From Chloroflexota bacterium (GTDB lineage Bacteria > Chloroflexota > Dehalococcoidia > GIF9 > UBA5629), in contig VGOF01000007.1 of NCBI GenBank assembly GCA_016875975.1, forward strand, positions 1 to 17,569: DNA of 17,569 nt. Direction: 5' to 3'. The notes under the pieces were generated by a model. It ran no database searches. It was not told where the DNA came from and saw nothing but the letters and a program-made list of their open reading frames with translations. This document shows positions 6,627 through 13,982 of the stretch, one piece after another. Each line of letters starts with the position of its first letter. Position 1 is the stretch's first letter. A program made the position numbers and the translations under genes.

Positions 6627-6653
6627 GGACAGGTTTGAAAACCTGTCCCTACA
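6627..6653. repeat. Dispersed hairpin repeat, family B, half copy
   Basis: GGACAGGTTT-GA-AAACCTGTCC is a perfect 10-bp hairpin followed by the family end CCTACA. It matches one half of the element at 5234-5289. It lies in the 81-base gap between the peptidase gene and hisI, 19 bases before the hisI start. Confidence 0.85.
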
Positions 6654-6688
6654 TACCGTATCCTCATCCGGTCTTGCCTCTGCGCCAG

Positions 6689-7870
6689 TCAACCTCCAAC
6701 CTCAAAAAGCTCTCTAGGGCTTAAGGTGAGAATCTCTGCGCCTGTTTCAGTCACCAGAATGGTATCTTCTAGTTTTACCGCCCCAACACCTTCGCGCAAC
6801 ATGTGGATGTCCAGCGCCAGCGTGTAACCTACCTCAAGCTTGGAATTGTCATTAGCCGCCAGCATAGGCGGCTCATTGCACTCCAGCCCAACTCCGTGGC
6901 CAATAAAGTTAGTATTCCGTCTCTTCCCAAAGCTCATGAAGCAGTCATCTACCTTAAGTTCCCTGGCCCTTCCCCAGGCTAGGTGAAACAACTCCTTGCA
7001 GGTCTTCCCCGGCGTCATATTGGAAATAATACGGTCAGAGATATCCTTCAAGCCCGAATGGAGGGAACGAAGTCCATCGCTGGCTTTGCCCATAACATAG
7101 GTTCGTGACTGGTCCCCATGATACCCCTGGTATAATGTGGGTATGTCAATTACTATCGGCTCCCCTTTTTCAATCTTTTTCATTGAAGGCCCAACCGGAA
7201 GCGCAGCGCTCATGCCCACCCCCGCAATGCTGTAGACAATGCCACTGGCTGTCATCAGGTTAGCACCCGAGCCTACCGGCCCCCGGCTCATGAAAAAATC
7301 GGGACGTCGAAAGAAGCTCAAGCCCTCATGTCCAGCGCGGCGATGAGCATCTTCAATTGCCGCTGCAAATTCAAGCTCCGTAATGCCTTCCCTGAGCACC
7401 TCCAGCGCCCGCCGGTGACCGGCATCCACGATGTTACACGCCTGCCGAATGCAGGCAATCTCCTCCACATCTTTTGTCTTCCGTTGCTCCAGCACCAAAG
7501 GGGATATATCCACAAGCCTGAACTCAGGAAGCAGCTTCTGCCATTCCAGGTAAATCTCGGCCGGCGTCGTATCCAGTTCCATGCCCAACACGCCCTCTGT
7601 TATCTTCCATTCCCGCAACTTATTGGCAACGGCATCCAACCGACCCTCGTTGCTCAAATGACGTGGCTCAAGCCAGTTGCCAGTGTCAGCCACAGCGCGT
7701 TCATAGCCACGCCTGATAAAAAGATGGAATTCCCTGGGGCTAACCAGCAGGACACAGGGTTGGGCCGTGCCGGTGAAATAGTACAGGTCGCGCGAATAGA
7801 GGATGGCAACGACATCAATGCCAGCCTCCGCTATTCTCCCTTGTAATTCCTTAAGCCTCTTCAGCGACAC
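6689..7870 (-). CDS. M24 family metallopeptidase (Xaa-Pro dipeptidase/aminopeptidase-like)
   Basis: A 393-residue protein with a creatinase-type N-domain (1-130) and a C-terminal pita-bread catalytic domain. The dinuclear metal ligands can be placed: Asp242 (IDIP), Asp253 (GDQSRT), His325 (GHGVGL), then Asp354 (LALDIHM), then Glu368 (KLEDT). Position 354 is normally Glu (in the ...IEPG... motif) in prolidases, and the 14-residue spacing to Glu368 matches the family, so Asp354 is a conservative ligand change. It also lacks the usual Pro-Gly after it, and has Lys366 where RIED is usual. A Pro-specific peptidase is likely, but with a modified metal site. It starts at GTG 7870 with AGAAAGG 9 bases upstream. 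It lies between hisA and hisI, though it has no known histidine role. Confidence 0.9.
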   Translation of the reverse strand: MSLKRLKELQGRIAEAGIDVVAILYSRDLYYFTGTAQPCVLLVSPREFHLFIRRGYERAVADTGNWLEPRHLSNEGRLDAVANKLREWKITEGVLGMELDTTPAEIYLEWQKLLPEFRLVDISPLVLEQRKTKDVEEIACIRQACNIVDAGHRRALEVLREGITELEFAAAIEDAHRRAGHEGLSFFRRPDFFMSRGPVGSGANLMTASGIVYSIAGVGMSAALPVGPSMKKIEKGEPIVIDIPTLYQGYHGDQSRTYVMGKASDGLRSLHSGLKDISDRIISNMTPGKTCKELFHLAWGRARELKVDDCFMSFGKRRNTNFIGHGVGLECNEPPMLAANDNSKLEVGYTLALDIHMLREGVGAVKLEDTILVTETGAEILTLSPRELFEVGG

Positions 7871-7903
7871 CTTTACATACCTTTCTGGAAATATTTTGCA
7901 TTT

Positions 7904-8647
7904 TCACCTGTCATTTTGAGTTTTAATATTTGATTTTTGACTTAGCTTCAGCGCCTTCTCCAAATCTATATTTCCAGTATACAATGCCTTGCCCACGATA
8001 GCCCCTTCAACCCCCAACTTCTCCAGCTTGGTCAAATGCTCCAACGCCGAAACGCCGCCAGCGGCTATGATATTTGCCTGCACACCATTGACCATCTCAG
8101 CAATCTCAGCATAGTTAGGCTCGGTCAAAGTGCCATCCCGTCTTATGTCGGTGTAGATAATTCGTTTCACCCCTAACTCCACCATCTCCTTGCCCAAATC
8201 CAGAGCCTTCATTTGAGTGCCCTTAAGCCAACCACGGGTAGCTACCATGCCATCCCTGGCATCTATGCCTACAATGACGGCTTCGCCGAATTTCTGGCAG
8301 AGTCCTCTGACCAGCTCCGGCTGTTCGACCGCCACCGTCCCCAATATCACCCGCTTTACATTGATATCCAGCAGCTTGCTTACCGTTGCCCCATCTCTGA
8401 TGCCGCCCCCAAGCTGCACCGGCACCCGCACCTGTCTGGCAATAGCCTCAATAACCGCAAGATTGCGAACTTCTCCTGCAGCAGCACCGTCCAGGTCGAC
8501 CAGGTGAATCCGCCTTGCCCCCAGGCTCTCCCACCTTAGCGCCACAGCCACAGGGTCATCGAAGAACACCGTCTCCCGGGCGTAATCACCCTGGTACAGG
8601 CGGACGCACTTCCCCCCCTTGATATCAACAGCCGGTATTATCTCCAT
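7904..8647 (-). CDS. hisA: Phosphoribosylformimino-5-aminoimidazole carboxamide ribotide isomerase
   Basis: A 247-residue (beta-alpha)8-barrel HisA, catalysing the Amadori-type isomerisation in histidine synthesis. Catalytic Asp8 (AVDIKGG) and Asp129 (GIDARDG) are present, as are the phosphate-binding loops QLGGGIRD (78-85) and AAGGVS (195-200). The last ten residues (KSNIKTQNDR) are encoded by a dispersed AT-rich repeat (7909-7943) and are not conserved barrel sequence. The start is the ATG at 8647. The gene is divergent from the corrinoid adenosyltransferase gene across a 129-base gap that carries promoters on both strands. Confidence 0.96.
   Translation of the reverse strand: MEIIPAVDIKGGKCVRLYQGDYARETVFFDDPVAVALRWESLGARRIHLVDLDGAAAGEVRNLAVIEAIARQVRVPVQLGGGIRDGATVSKLLDINVKRVILGTVAVEQPELVRGLCQKFGEAVIVGIDARDGMVATRGWLKGTQMKALDLGKEMVELGVKRIIYTDIRRDGTLTEPNYAEIAEMVNGVQANIIAAGGVSALEHLTKLEKLGVEGAIVGKALYTGNIDLEKALKLSQKSNIKTQNDR
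7909..7943. repeat. AT-rich dispersed repeat, family E copy, overlapping the end of hisA
   Basis: Contains TGTCATTTTGA and then AATATTTGATTTTTGACTTA. The same words occur at 11181-11215 and, inverted, at 11017-11053. Read on the reverse strand it supplies the final codons of hisA. Confidence 0.75.
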
Positions 8648-8701
8648 GTCCCTATCGATAACAGAATAGAACCCAGCATTCTTCTGCCCACTTGCGCCAC
8701 C

Positions 8702-8729
8702 ATTATAGCAAAACTATTCTCCCTGGCTA
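8702..8729 (-). promoter_or_regulatory. Candidate promoter of hisA
   Basis: The reverse strand has a perfect TATAAT (8707-8702) with TAGCCA (8729-8724) 16 bases upstream. The predicted leader before the hisA ATG is about 48 bases. Confidence 0.5.
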
Positions 8730-8740
8730 CTCTCCATCGT

Positions 8741-8770
8741 TTGACACAATTTCCGCCTTTTTGCTAAACT
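8741..8770 (+). promoter_or_regulatory. Promoter of the adenosyltransferase-mutase operon, predicted leaderless start
   Basis: A perfect TTGACA (8741-8746) is followed after 18 bases by TAAACT (8765-8770). The expected transcription start, about 7 bases after the -10 box, falls on or next to the GTG start codon at 8777. No Shine-Dalgarno sequence fits between. The mRNA is therefore predicted to begin at its start codon. Confidence 0.68.
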
Positions 8771-8776
8771 CACTCG

Positions 8777-9337
8777 GTGTCAGACGAATCAACCAACGCA
8801 GAGACGTCTAAAACTCCCCTTAAAGGCCTGGTGGAAATCTTCACCGGCGATGGCAAGGGGAAAACATCGGCGGCTTTGGGGACAGTTCTCCGTGCACTAG
8901 GACACAACCTTCGTGTCTATATCGTCTTCTTCATGAAAGGGCCCTTCCCCTACGGAGAACAGAAGACGCTGACCAAGTTGCCCGATGTGACTTTTGAAAG
9001 GTTCGGGTTCGAGGCCTTCTGCGACCCGGCCAATGTGAAGCCAGCAGAAAAGGAAGAAGCACAAAAGGCGCTGGCGGCAGGCCGAGAAGCCATGCTCAGC
9101 GGTAAATACGATGTGGTGATACTGGACGAAGTGAATGTGGCGGCTGCCTGGAAACTGATAGATATCGAGGAAGTGATAAGATTGGTGAAGGATAGGCCAG
9201 ATAACGTGGAGCTAATTCTCACCGGCCGTTATGCCGACCCCCGCCTTGTAGAGCTAGCCGACCTTGTCACCTATATGACCAAGGTGAAACACCCTTACGA
9301 CCAGGGCACATTATCTCGTAAGGGTTTAGACTATTGA
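8777..9337 (+). CDS. cobO: Cob(I)yrinic acid a,c-diamide / cobalamin adenosyltransferase (CobO/BtuR type)
   Basis: A 186-residue P-loop ATP:corrinoid adenosyltransferase that attaches the 5'-deoxyadenosyl group to reduced corrinoid, forming the cofactor used by AdoCbl-dependent mutases. Walker A-like GDGKGKT is at 24-30, with TSAALGTVLRALG after it, VVILDEVN at 113-120, LTGRYADPRLVELAD at 148-162, and the closing KHPYDQGTLSRKGLDY. The start is GTG 8777; no other in-frame start preserves the N-terminus with a better signal, and the promoter at 8741-8770 implies a leaderless transcript. The gene for an AdoCbl-dependent mutase starts 16 bases downstream, so cofactor supply and user appear to be made together. 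Confidence 0.94.
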   Translation: MSDESTNAETSKTPLKGLVEIFTGDGKGKTSAALGTVLRALGHNLRVYIVFFMKGPFPYGEQKTLTKLPDVTFERFGFEAFCDPANVKPAEKEEAQKALAAGREAMLSGKYDVVILDEVNVAAAWKLIDIEEVIRLVKDRPDNVELILTGRYADPRLVELADLVTYMTKVKHPYDQGTLSRKGLDY

Positions 9338-9353
9338 TTAGCGGAGTGCGACG

Positions 9354-11015
9354 ATGCCACACCAAGTGAAGCCAGACCTGGAACAGAAAGCTCGCCACTA
9401 CCATGCCAAGTCCGAAAGCTGCCAGGAAAGACAGGAGTCCTTCGTCACCACCTCCAGCGTCCCCATCCAGCGCCTGTATTCCCCACTTGACCTCCCCGAT
9501 TTTGACCACCTGCGCGACTTGAACTTCCCCGGCGAATATCCTTTCACTCGCGGCGTACACTACACCGGCCACAGAGGCAAGCTGTGGACTATGCGCATGT
9601 TTGCCGGCTTCGGTTGCGCCGAGGAGACCAACGCCCGCTACAAATACCTCCTACAGCATGGTGAGACCGGCCTCAGTGTCGCCTTCGACTTCCCTACCCT
9701 CAACGGCTATGATAGTAGCGACCCCGAGGCTCGCGGTGAGTTCGGCAAGTGCGGCGTGGCCATTTCCTCTTTAGCTGATATGGAGATACTGTTCGATGGC
9801 ATTCCCATCGATGAAATAACCACCTCTATGACTATCAATGGGCCAGCAGCCGTCATCTGGGCCATGTACCTTGCCAACGCCCAAAAACGAGGCATACCCC
9901 TGGAAAAGCTGGGCGGCACCATTCAGAACGATATACTCAAAGAATACATAGCCCAGAACGCATTCATCTTCCCCCCCACACCCTCCATGAAACTGATCGT
10001 AGATACCTTCGAGTTCGGCATGAAGAAGGTACCACGCTGGAACACCATCAGCATCAGCGGGTACCACATCCGAGAAGCCGGTGCCACGGCTGCGCAGGAG
10101 CTGGCATTCACCTTAGCCGATGGCCTGGCATATGTCCAGGCAGGCATAGACCGAGGTCTAAAAGTCGATGACTTCGCTCCACGTCTCAGCTTCTTCTTCA
10201 ACTGCCATAACGATTTCTTCGAGGAGATAGCCAAGTTCCGTGCTGCCCGCCGCATCTGGGCACGAGAGATGAAGAAACGCTATCACGCCAGCGAACGTTC
10301 GCAGTGGCTCCGCTTCCACACACAGACCGCCGGTTGCTCACTCACCGCACAGCAGCCAGAGAACAACATCGTCCGTACCACTATCCAGGCCCTGGCAGCA
10401 GTGCTGGGAAACACGCAATCGCTGCACACCAACTCCATGGACGAGGCGCTAGCCCTGCCCTCGGAGAAAGCGGTCACCATTGCCCTGCGTACCCAGCAAA
10501 TCATCGCCCAGGAAAGCGGCGTGGCCAACACCATTGACCCCCTGGGCGGTAGCTACTTCATAGAAGCCCTGACCAACCAGACAGAAAAGGCAGCCTACGA
10601 ATACTTTGCCAGGATAGATGCGCTGGGCGGTGTCATCCCTGCCATCGAAGCTGGTTTCTTTCACCGGGAAATCGCCGACTCCGCTTACCGTTACCAGCAA
10701 GAGATAGACAGCCACAAACGCACCATCGTGGGTGTCAACGACTATGTAGTTGATGAACCCATCACCATCCCCATCCTGCAGATGGACAAGGAAGGCGAAA
10801 AGAGGCAAATGCAGCGCCTTAGCCGAATAAGGAGAGAGCGAGATAACGAACTTCTGTCAGCAAAGCTCGAGGCCTTGCGCAAGGCAGCCACAAAGGGCAC
10901 AGAAAACCTTATGCCCTACCTCATGGAAGCGGTGAGTGCCTACGGCACGCTTGGCGAGGTCTGTGGAGTGCTGCGCAAAGTCTACGGGGAATACAGACTG
11001 CCAGCGCTGGTATAA
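9354..11015 (+). CDS. icmA: Acyl-CoA mutase large subunit (methylmalonyl-CoA mutase family), isobutyryl-CoA mutase-like
   Basis: A 553-residue AdoCbl-dependent mutase barrel without the C-terminal B12-binding domain, which must come from a separate small subunit not in this window. Family blocks include RMFAGFGCAEETN (81-93), GLSVAFDFPTLNGYDS (106-121), GTIQNDILKEYIAQN (188-202), SISGYHIREAGA from 233 with His238, and QTAGCSLTAQQ. In methylmalonyl-CoA mutase the substrate carboxylate is held by Tyr89 and Arg207 (Propionibacterium numbering). Here the aligned residues are Phe83 and Gln201, the pair known from isobutyryl-CoA mutase (Phe80, Gln198). The predicted reaction is therefore isobutyryl-CoA to n-butyryl-CoA, or a related non-carboxylated substrate. 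The C-terminal TLGEVCGVLRKVYGEY also resembles IcmA. A GGAG ribosome binding site precedes the ATG. The family call is firm and the substrate call inferred. Confidence 0.93.
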   Translation: MPHQVKPDLEQKARHYHAKSESCQERQESFVTTSSVPIQRLYSPLDLPDFDHLRDLNFPGEYPFTRGVHYTGHRGKLWTMRMFAGFGCAEETNARYKYLLQHGETGLSVAFDFPTLNGYDSSDPEARGEFGKCGVAISSLADMEILFDGIPIDEITTSMTINGPAAVIWAMYLANAQKRGIPLEKLGGTIQNDILKEYIAQNAFIFPPTPSMKLIVDTFEFGMKKVPRWNTISISGYHIREAGATAAQELAFTLADGLAYVQAGIDRGLKVDDFAPRLSFFFNCHNDFFEEIAKFRAARRIWAREMKKRYHASERSQWLRFHTQTAGCSLTAQQPENNIVRTTIQALAAVLGNTQSLHTNSMDEALALPSEKAVTIALRTQQIIAQESGVANTIDPLGGSYFIEALTNQTEKAAYEYFARIDALGGVIPAIEAGFFHREIADSAYRYQQEIDSHKRTIVGVNDYVVDEPITIPILQMDKEGEKRQMQRLSRIRRERDNELLSAKLEALRKAATKGTENLMPYLMEAVSAYGTLGEVCGVLRKVYGEYRLPALV

Positions 11016-11016
11016 G

Positions 11017-11215
11017 TTAAAAGTCAAACATCAAAATGCAAAATGACAAATTAGAGTTCAAAAGCGCACTGTCATTGCGAGCGAAGCGAAGCAATCTCCT
11101 AGATGGGGAAGCCACATGGAGATCGCCACGTCGCCCCGACTGGTCGGGGCTCCTCGCGATGACATCTTTGCACTCTGATTTGTCATTTTGATTTTTGACT
11201 TTTGATATTTGATTT
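11017..11215. repeat. Composite element: AT-rich arms (family E) enclosing a family A hairpin
   Basis: The outer arms are inverted: AAATGACAAATTAGAGT (11041-11057) pairs with ACTCTGATTTGTCATTT (11172-11188) with one mismatch, and looser AT-rich homology (AAAGTCAAA, ATCAAAAT and their complements) extends outward on both sides. Family A copy 4 lies between them. The whole can fold as one long cruciform and fills the gap between the mutase and the aldolase/phosphatase genes. Confidence 0.8.
11070..11164. repeat. Dispersed hairpin repeat, family A copy 4
   Basis: The ends TGTCATTGCGAG and CTCGCGATGACA form the outer stem. GAAGCAATCTC pairs with GAGATCGCC, and a perfect inner hairpin GCCCCGAC-TG-GTCGGGGC lies at 11133-11150. 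It is the best-preserved copy in the window. Confidence 0.9.
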
Positions 11216-11255
11216 AGTCTTCTGAGCGGAATTAAAAGAACGGAGGTGTTTTCAG

Positions 11256-12353
11256 ATGAAGTTAACCCTGAGCGTAATCAAGGCCGATATCGGAGGCTAC
11301 GTGGGCCACTGCAGCTCACATCCTGACGTGCTGACCAGAGCCGAAAAAAACATGGCGGCAGCCAAGAAAGCAGGGACGCTTATCGACTATCATGTCACCA
11401 GATGTGGCGACGACCTCCAGCTCATCATGACCCACCAGAAGGGAGAGGAGAACGGTGAGATTCACAAGCTCTCCTGGGACACCTTTCTCGCCTGCACCGA
11501 TGTAGCCAAGAAACTGAAGCTCCACGGCGCCGGGCAGGATTTGCTCTCCGACGCCTTTTCAGGAAACGTAAAGGGTATGGGGCCTGGCGTTGCCGAGATG
11601 GAAATCGAGGAACGCGATGCCGAATCTATCGTCATCTTCATGGCAGATAAGACTGCCTCCGGCGCCTTTAATCTGCCGCTATACAAGATATTCGCCGACC
11701 CATTCAATACCGTCGGCCTGGTGATAGCTGGCAACATGCACGGTGGCTTTGCCTTTGAAATCCACGATGTCAAAGAGCACAAGAAGGTAATGCTCAATGC
11801 GCCCGAAGAGATTTACGACATGCTGGTCTTTCTCGGCGCTCCTTCCCGCTATGCCGTCAAGGCCGTTTTCCACAGAGAGACCAAAGATATAGCCGCAGTC
11901 TCCTCCACCCAGCGTCTGAGCATGATGGCCGGCAGATATGTGGGCAAAGACGACCCCGTCTGCATCGTCCGCTGCCAGGGCTACTTCCCCGCAGTAGGCG
12001 AGGTGCTGGAACCTTTCGCCGGACCAAACATCGTAGAGGGCTGGATGCGGGGTTCCCATCATGGGCCGCTGATGCCAACAAGCGTGGCCCAGAGCAACCC
12101 CACCCGCTTTGATGGCCCACCACGCATTATCGCTGCTGGCTTCCAGCTTTCAGGAGGTATGCTGGTCGGCCCCAATGACCTGTTCGATGACCCCGCCTTC
12201 GACAACGCTCGTAAGCAGGCTAACGATATCGCCGACATATTGCGCCGCATGGGACCTTTCGAGCCTCATCGCCTGCCGCTGGAGGAGATGGAATATACCA
12301 CCCTGCCACAGGTGATGAAGAAGCTAAAAGGAAGGCTCATAGACCTCGACTGA
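11256..12353 (+). CDS. fbp: Fructose-1,6-bisphosphate aldolase/phosphatase, archaeal type (class V FBPase)
   Basis: A 365-residue bifunctional gluconeogenic enzyme that joins triose phosphates to fructose 1,6-bisphosphate and removes the C1 phosphate. Metal and substrate residues of the family are present: Asp11 (VIKADIGG), His18, Asp52-Asp53 (CGDDLQLIMTH), GQDLLSDAFSGN (93-104), MADKTASGA (129-137), and the aldolase pair Tyr228 and Schiff-base Lys231 (RYVGKDDP). Length and block order match the archaeal enzyme throughout. The family occurs in archaea and in several deep-branching bacterial groups. A GGAGGTG ribosome binding site fixes the start. It is the first gene of an operon with rdgB, moaA and moaC (gaps of 5, -4 and 2 bases), although no functional link among them is evident. 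Confidence 0.96.
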   Translation: MKLTLSVIKADIGGYVGHCSSHPDVLTRAEKNMAAAKKAGTLIDYHVTRCGDDLQLIMTHQKGEENGEIHKLSWDTFLACTDVAKKLKLHGAGQDLLSDAFSGNVKGMGPGVAEMEIEERDAESIVIFMADKTASGAFNLPLYKIFADPFNTVGLVIAGNMHGGFAFEIHDVKEHKKVMLNAPEEIYDMLVFLGAPSRYAVKAVFHRETKDIAAVSSTQRLSMMAGRYVGKDDPVCIVRCQGYFPAVGEVLEPFAGPNIVEGWMRGSHHGPLMPTSVAQSNPTRFDGPPRIIAAGFQLSGGMLVGPNDLFDDPAFDNARKQANDIADILRRMGPFEPHRLPLEEMEYTTLPQVMKKLKGRLIDLD

Positions 12354-12358
12354 CCAAG

Positions 12359-12967
12359 ATGCGCAAGCTCCTGCTGGCTACTACCAATGAGGGAAAGACA
12401 CGCGAGCTTTGCCAACTGCTCAATGGTGTGCCCTTTGAACTGGTAACCCCCAAACAGCTTGGCATCAACATAGACATAGCCGAAGACAGGGCTAGCTACC
12501 AGGAGAACGCCAGTATCAAGGCTGAAGCATATGCTCAAGCTAGCGGCCTAGTCAGCCTGGCCGATGATTCCGGCCTTGAAGTCGATGCCCTCAACGGCGA
12601 GCCGGGCATTCGCTCTGCCCGCTATGCCGGTGACAAAGCCAATGACAAAGACAGGATAGAATACCTGCTGTCCAGGCTGGAGGGGGTACCGCCTGAAAAA
12701 AGGAGGGCACGCTTCGTTTGCATCATCGCAATTGCCGTACCTGGGGAAAAAACGATAATATGTCAAGGTAATTGCCATGGTTCAATCACCACAGAACCCA
12801 GGGGGGAAAACGGCTTCGGCTACGACCCTGTTTTCTACTTGGCCGAATTGGGAAAGACCATGGCTGAGCTATCGCCAGAGCAAAAGGGACAGGTAAGTCA
12901 CCGAGGCCAGGCAGCGCGTAAAGCGCGGCATATACTGGAGCAACTGGCAGAGAAAGTAAAAACATGA
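12359..12967 (+). CDS. rdgB: XTP/dITP diphosphatase (non-canonical purine NTP pyrophosphatase)
   Basis: A 202-residue Ham1/RdgB protein that hydrolyses dITP, XTP and related nucleotides to monophosphates, keeping them out of DNA and RNA. The phosphate-binding start TTNEGKTREL (8-17), ADDSGLEVDALNGEPGIRSARYAG (68-91, with the catalytic carboxylate at Asp70), GFGYDPVF (152-159) and SHRGQA (180-185) are all intact. It starts 5 bases after the aldolase/phosphatase stop, and its stop overlaps the moaA start by four bases (ATGA), indicating translational coupling. Confidence 0.96.
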   Translation: MRKLLLATTNEGKTRELCQLLNGVPFELVTPKQLGINIDIAEDRASYQENASIKAEAYAQASGLVSLADDSGLEVDALNGEPGIRSARYAGDKANDKDRIEYLLSRLEGVPPEKRRARFVCIIAIAVPGEKTIICQGNCHGSITTEPRGENGFGYDPVFYLAELGKTMAELSPEQKGQVSHRGQAARKARHILEQLAEKVKT

Positions 12968-13980
12968 CCGGGCTTTCAGACATCTTTAACCGTCCCATCA
13001 ATTATCTCCGCGTCTCCGTAACCGATCGCTGCAATCTGCGCTGCTCCTACTGCATGCCAGCCCAGGGCATTCGCCTCCTGTCACATGACGACATACTAAG
13101 CTACGAGGAAATCGCCACCGTGGCCAGGGTAGCTGCTGAGATGGGCATCAACAAGCTCCGACTCACCGGCGGCGAGCCTCTGGTCAGAGCCAGGCTGGCA
13201 GACCTGGTAGCCATGATTGCCAAGATAGAAACCATAGATGATATCTCGTTGACCACCAACGGAGTGCTGCTCCAGGAATATGCTCCTGAGCTAAAGAAAG
13301 CGGGCTTAAAGAGAGTCAATGTCAGCCTGGACACATTGAATCCTGACAAATTCCAGCGTATCACCCACTACCGCAATCTCGATGAGGTGCTTCAGGGAAT
13401 TAAAGCTGCGAGGGACTGTGGCCTGGAGCCGGTCAAGATTAACGTGGTGGTCATGCGCGGAGTCAATGATGACGAGATTCTGGACTTCGCCAGGCTGACT
13501 ATCAAAGACGGCTGGCATGTCCGCTTCATCGAGCTGATGCCTTTCGCCACTGAGAACCCTCACGAGGGTCATGCCACACGTAGCAGGGCAGACTTGCACC
13601 CTCAATTCATGCCGGCAAAGGAAATAATGGAACGCCTACACAGTTTGGGCAAACTGGAGTCGTCTGACACCATGAAGGGCAACGGGCCTGCCCGATATTA
13701 TCGTTTCCCCAAGTCCACTGGCACGGTGGGCTTCATCACGCCTGTCAGCGAACACTTCTGCATCCACTGCAATCGCCTGCGCCTCACTGCTGAAGGCAAG
13801 CTTCGCCCTTGCCTGCTCAGCGATGAGGAAATAGACCTCCGCCCGGCACTGCGCCAGGGCGCTCCATCACAAAAGATAAGGCAATTGATAACGGAAGCCA
13901 TACAGACTAAGCCCAGGAATCATCATCTGGCACAGGAAACTGTGGCCATCAAGCGCCGCATGTCTCAGGTAGGAGGGTAG
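12964..13980 (+). CDS. moaA: GTP 3',8-cyclase (molybdenum cofactor biosynthesis)
   Basis: A 338-residue radical SAM enzyme that converts GTP to (8S)-3',8-cyclo-7,8-dihydroGTP in the first step of molybdopterin synthesis. The N-terminal cluster motif CxxxCxxC is at Cys23, Cys27 and Cys30, and TGGEP at 68-72. The C-terminal cluster is CX2CX13C at Cys266, Cys269 and Cys283, which binds GTP. The chain ends in the functionally important Gly-Gly. A short hydrophilic insertion follows IELMPF (about residues 195-212). The ribosome binding site for moaC (AGGAGG) is encoded in its last codons. MoaC, the next enzyme, follows 2 bases later. Confidence 0.97.
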   Translation: MTGLSDIFNRPINYLRVSVTDRCNLRCSYCMPAQGIRLLSHDDILSYEEIATVARVAAEMGINKLRLTGGEPLVRARLADLVAMIAKIETIDDISLTTNGVLLQEYAPELKKAGLKRVNVSLDTLNPDKFQRITHYRNLDEVLQGIKAARDCGLEPVKINVVVMRGVNDDEILDFARLTIKDGWHVRFIELMPFATENPHEGHATRSRADLHPQFMPAKEIMERLHSLGKLESSDTMKGNGPARYYRFPKSTGTVGFITPVSEHFCIHCNRLRLTAEGKLRPCLLSDEEIDLRPALRQGAPSQKIRQLITEAIQTKPRNHHLAQETVAIKRRMSQVGG

Positions 13981-13982
13981 TC

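Noticed and set aside
6608..6667. Upstream in-frame start for hisI
   Set aside because: The added 20 codons are encoded by a family B hairpin, and HisI homologs start at 6607.
8648..8776. Cobalamin riboswitch ahead of the adenosyltransferase gene
   Set aside because: No B12-box-like conserved core was found, and the promoter position leaves essentially no leader RNA.
11195..11215. Promoter for the aldolase/phosphatase gene inside the AT-rich repeat (TTGACT)
   Set aside because: No -10 box at a suitable distance; such AT-rich words are expected by chance in this repeat.
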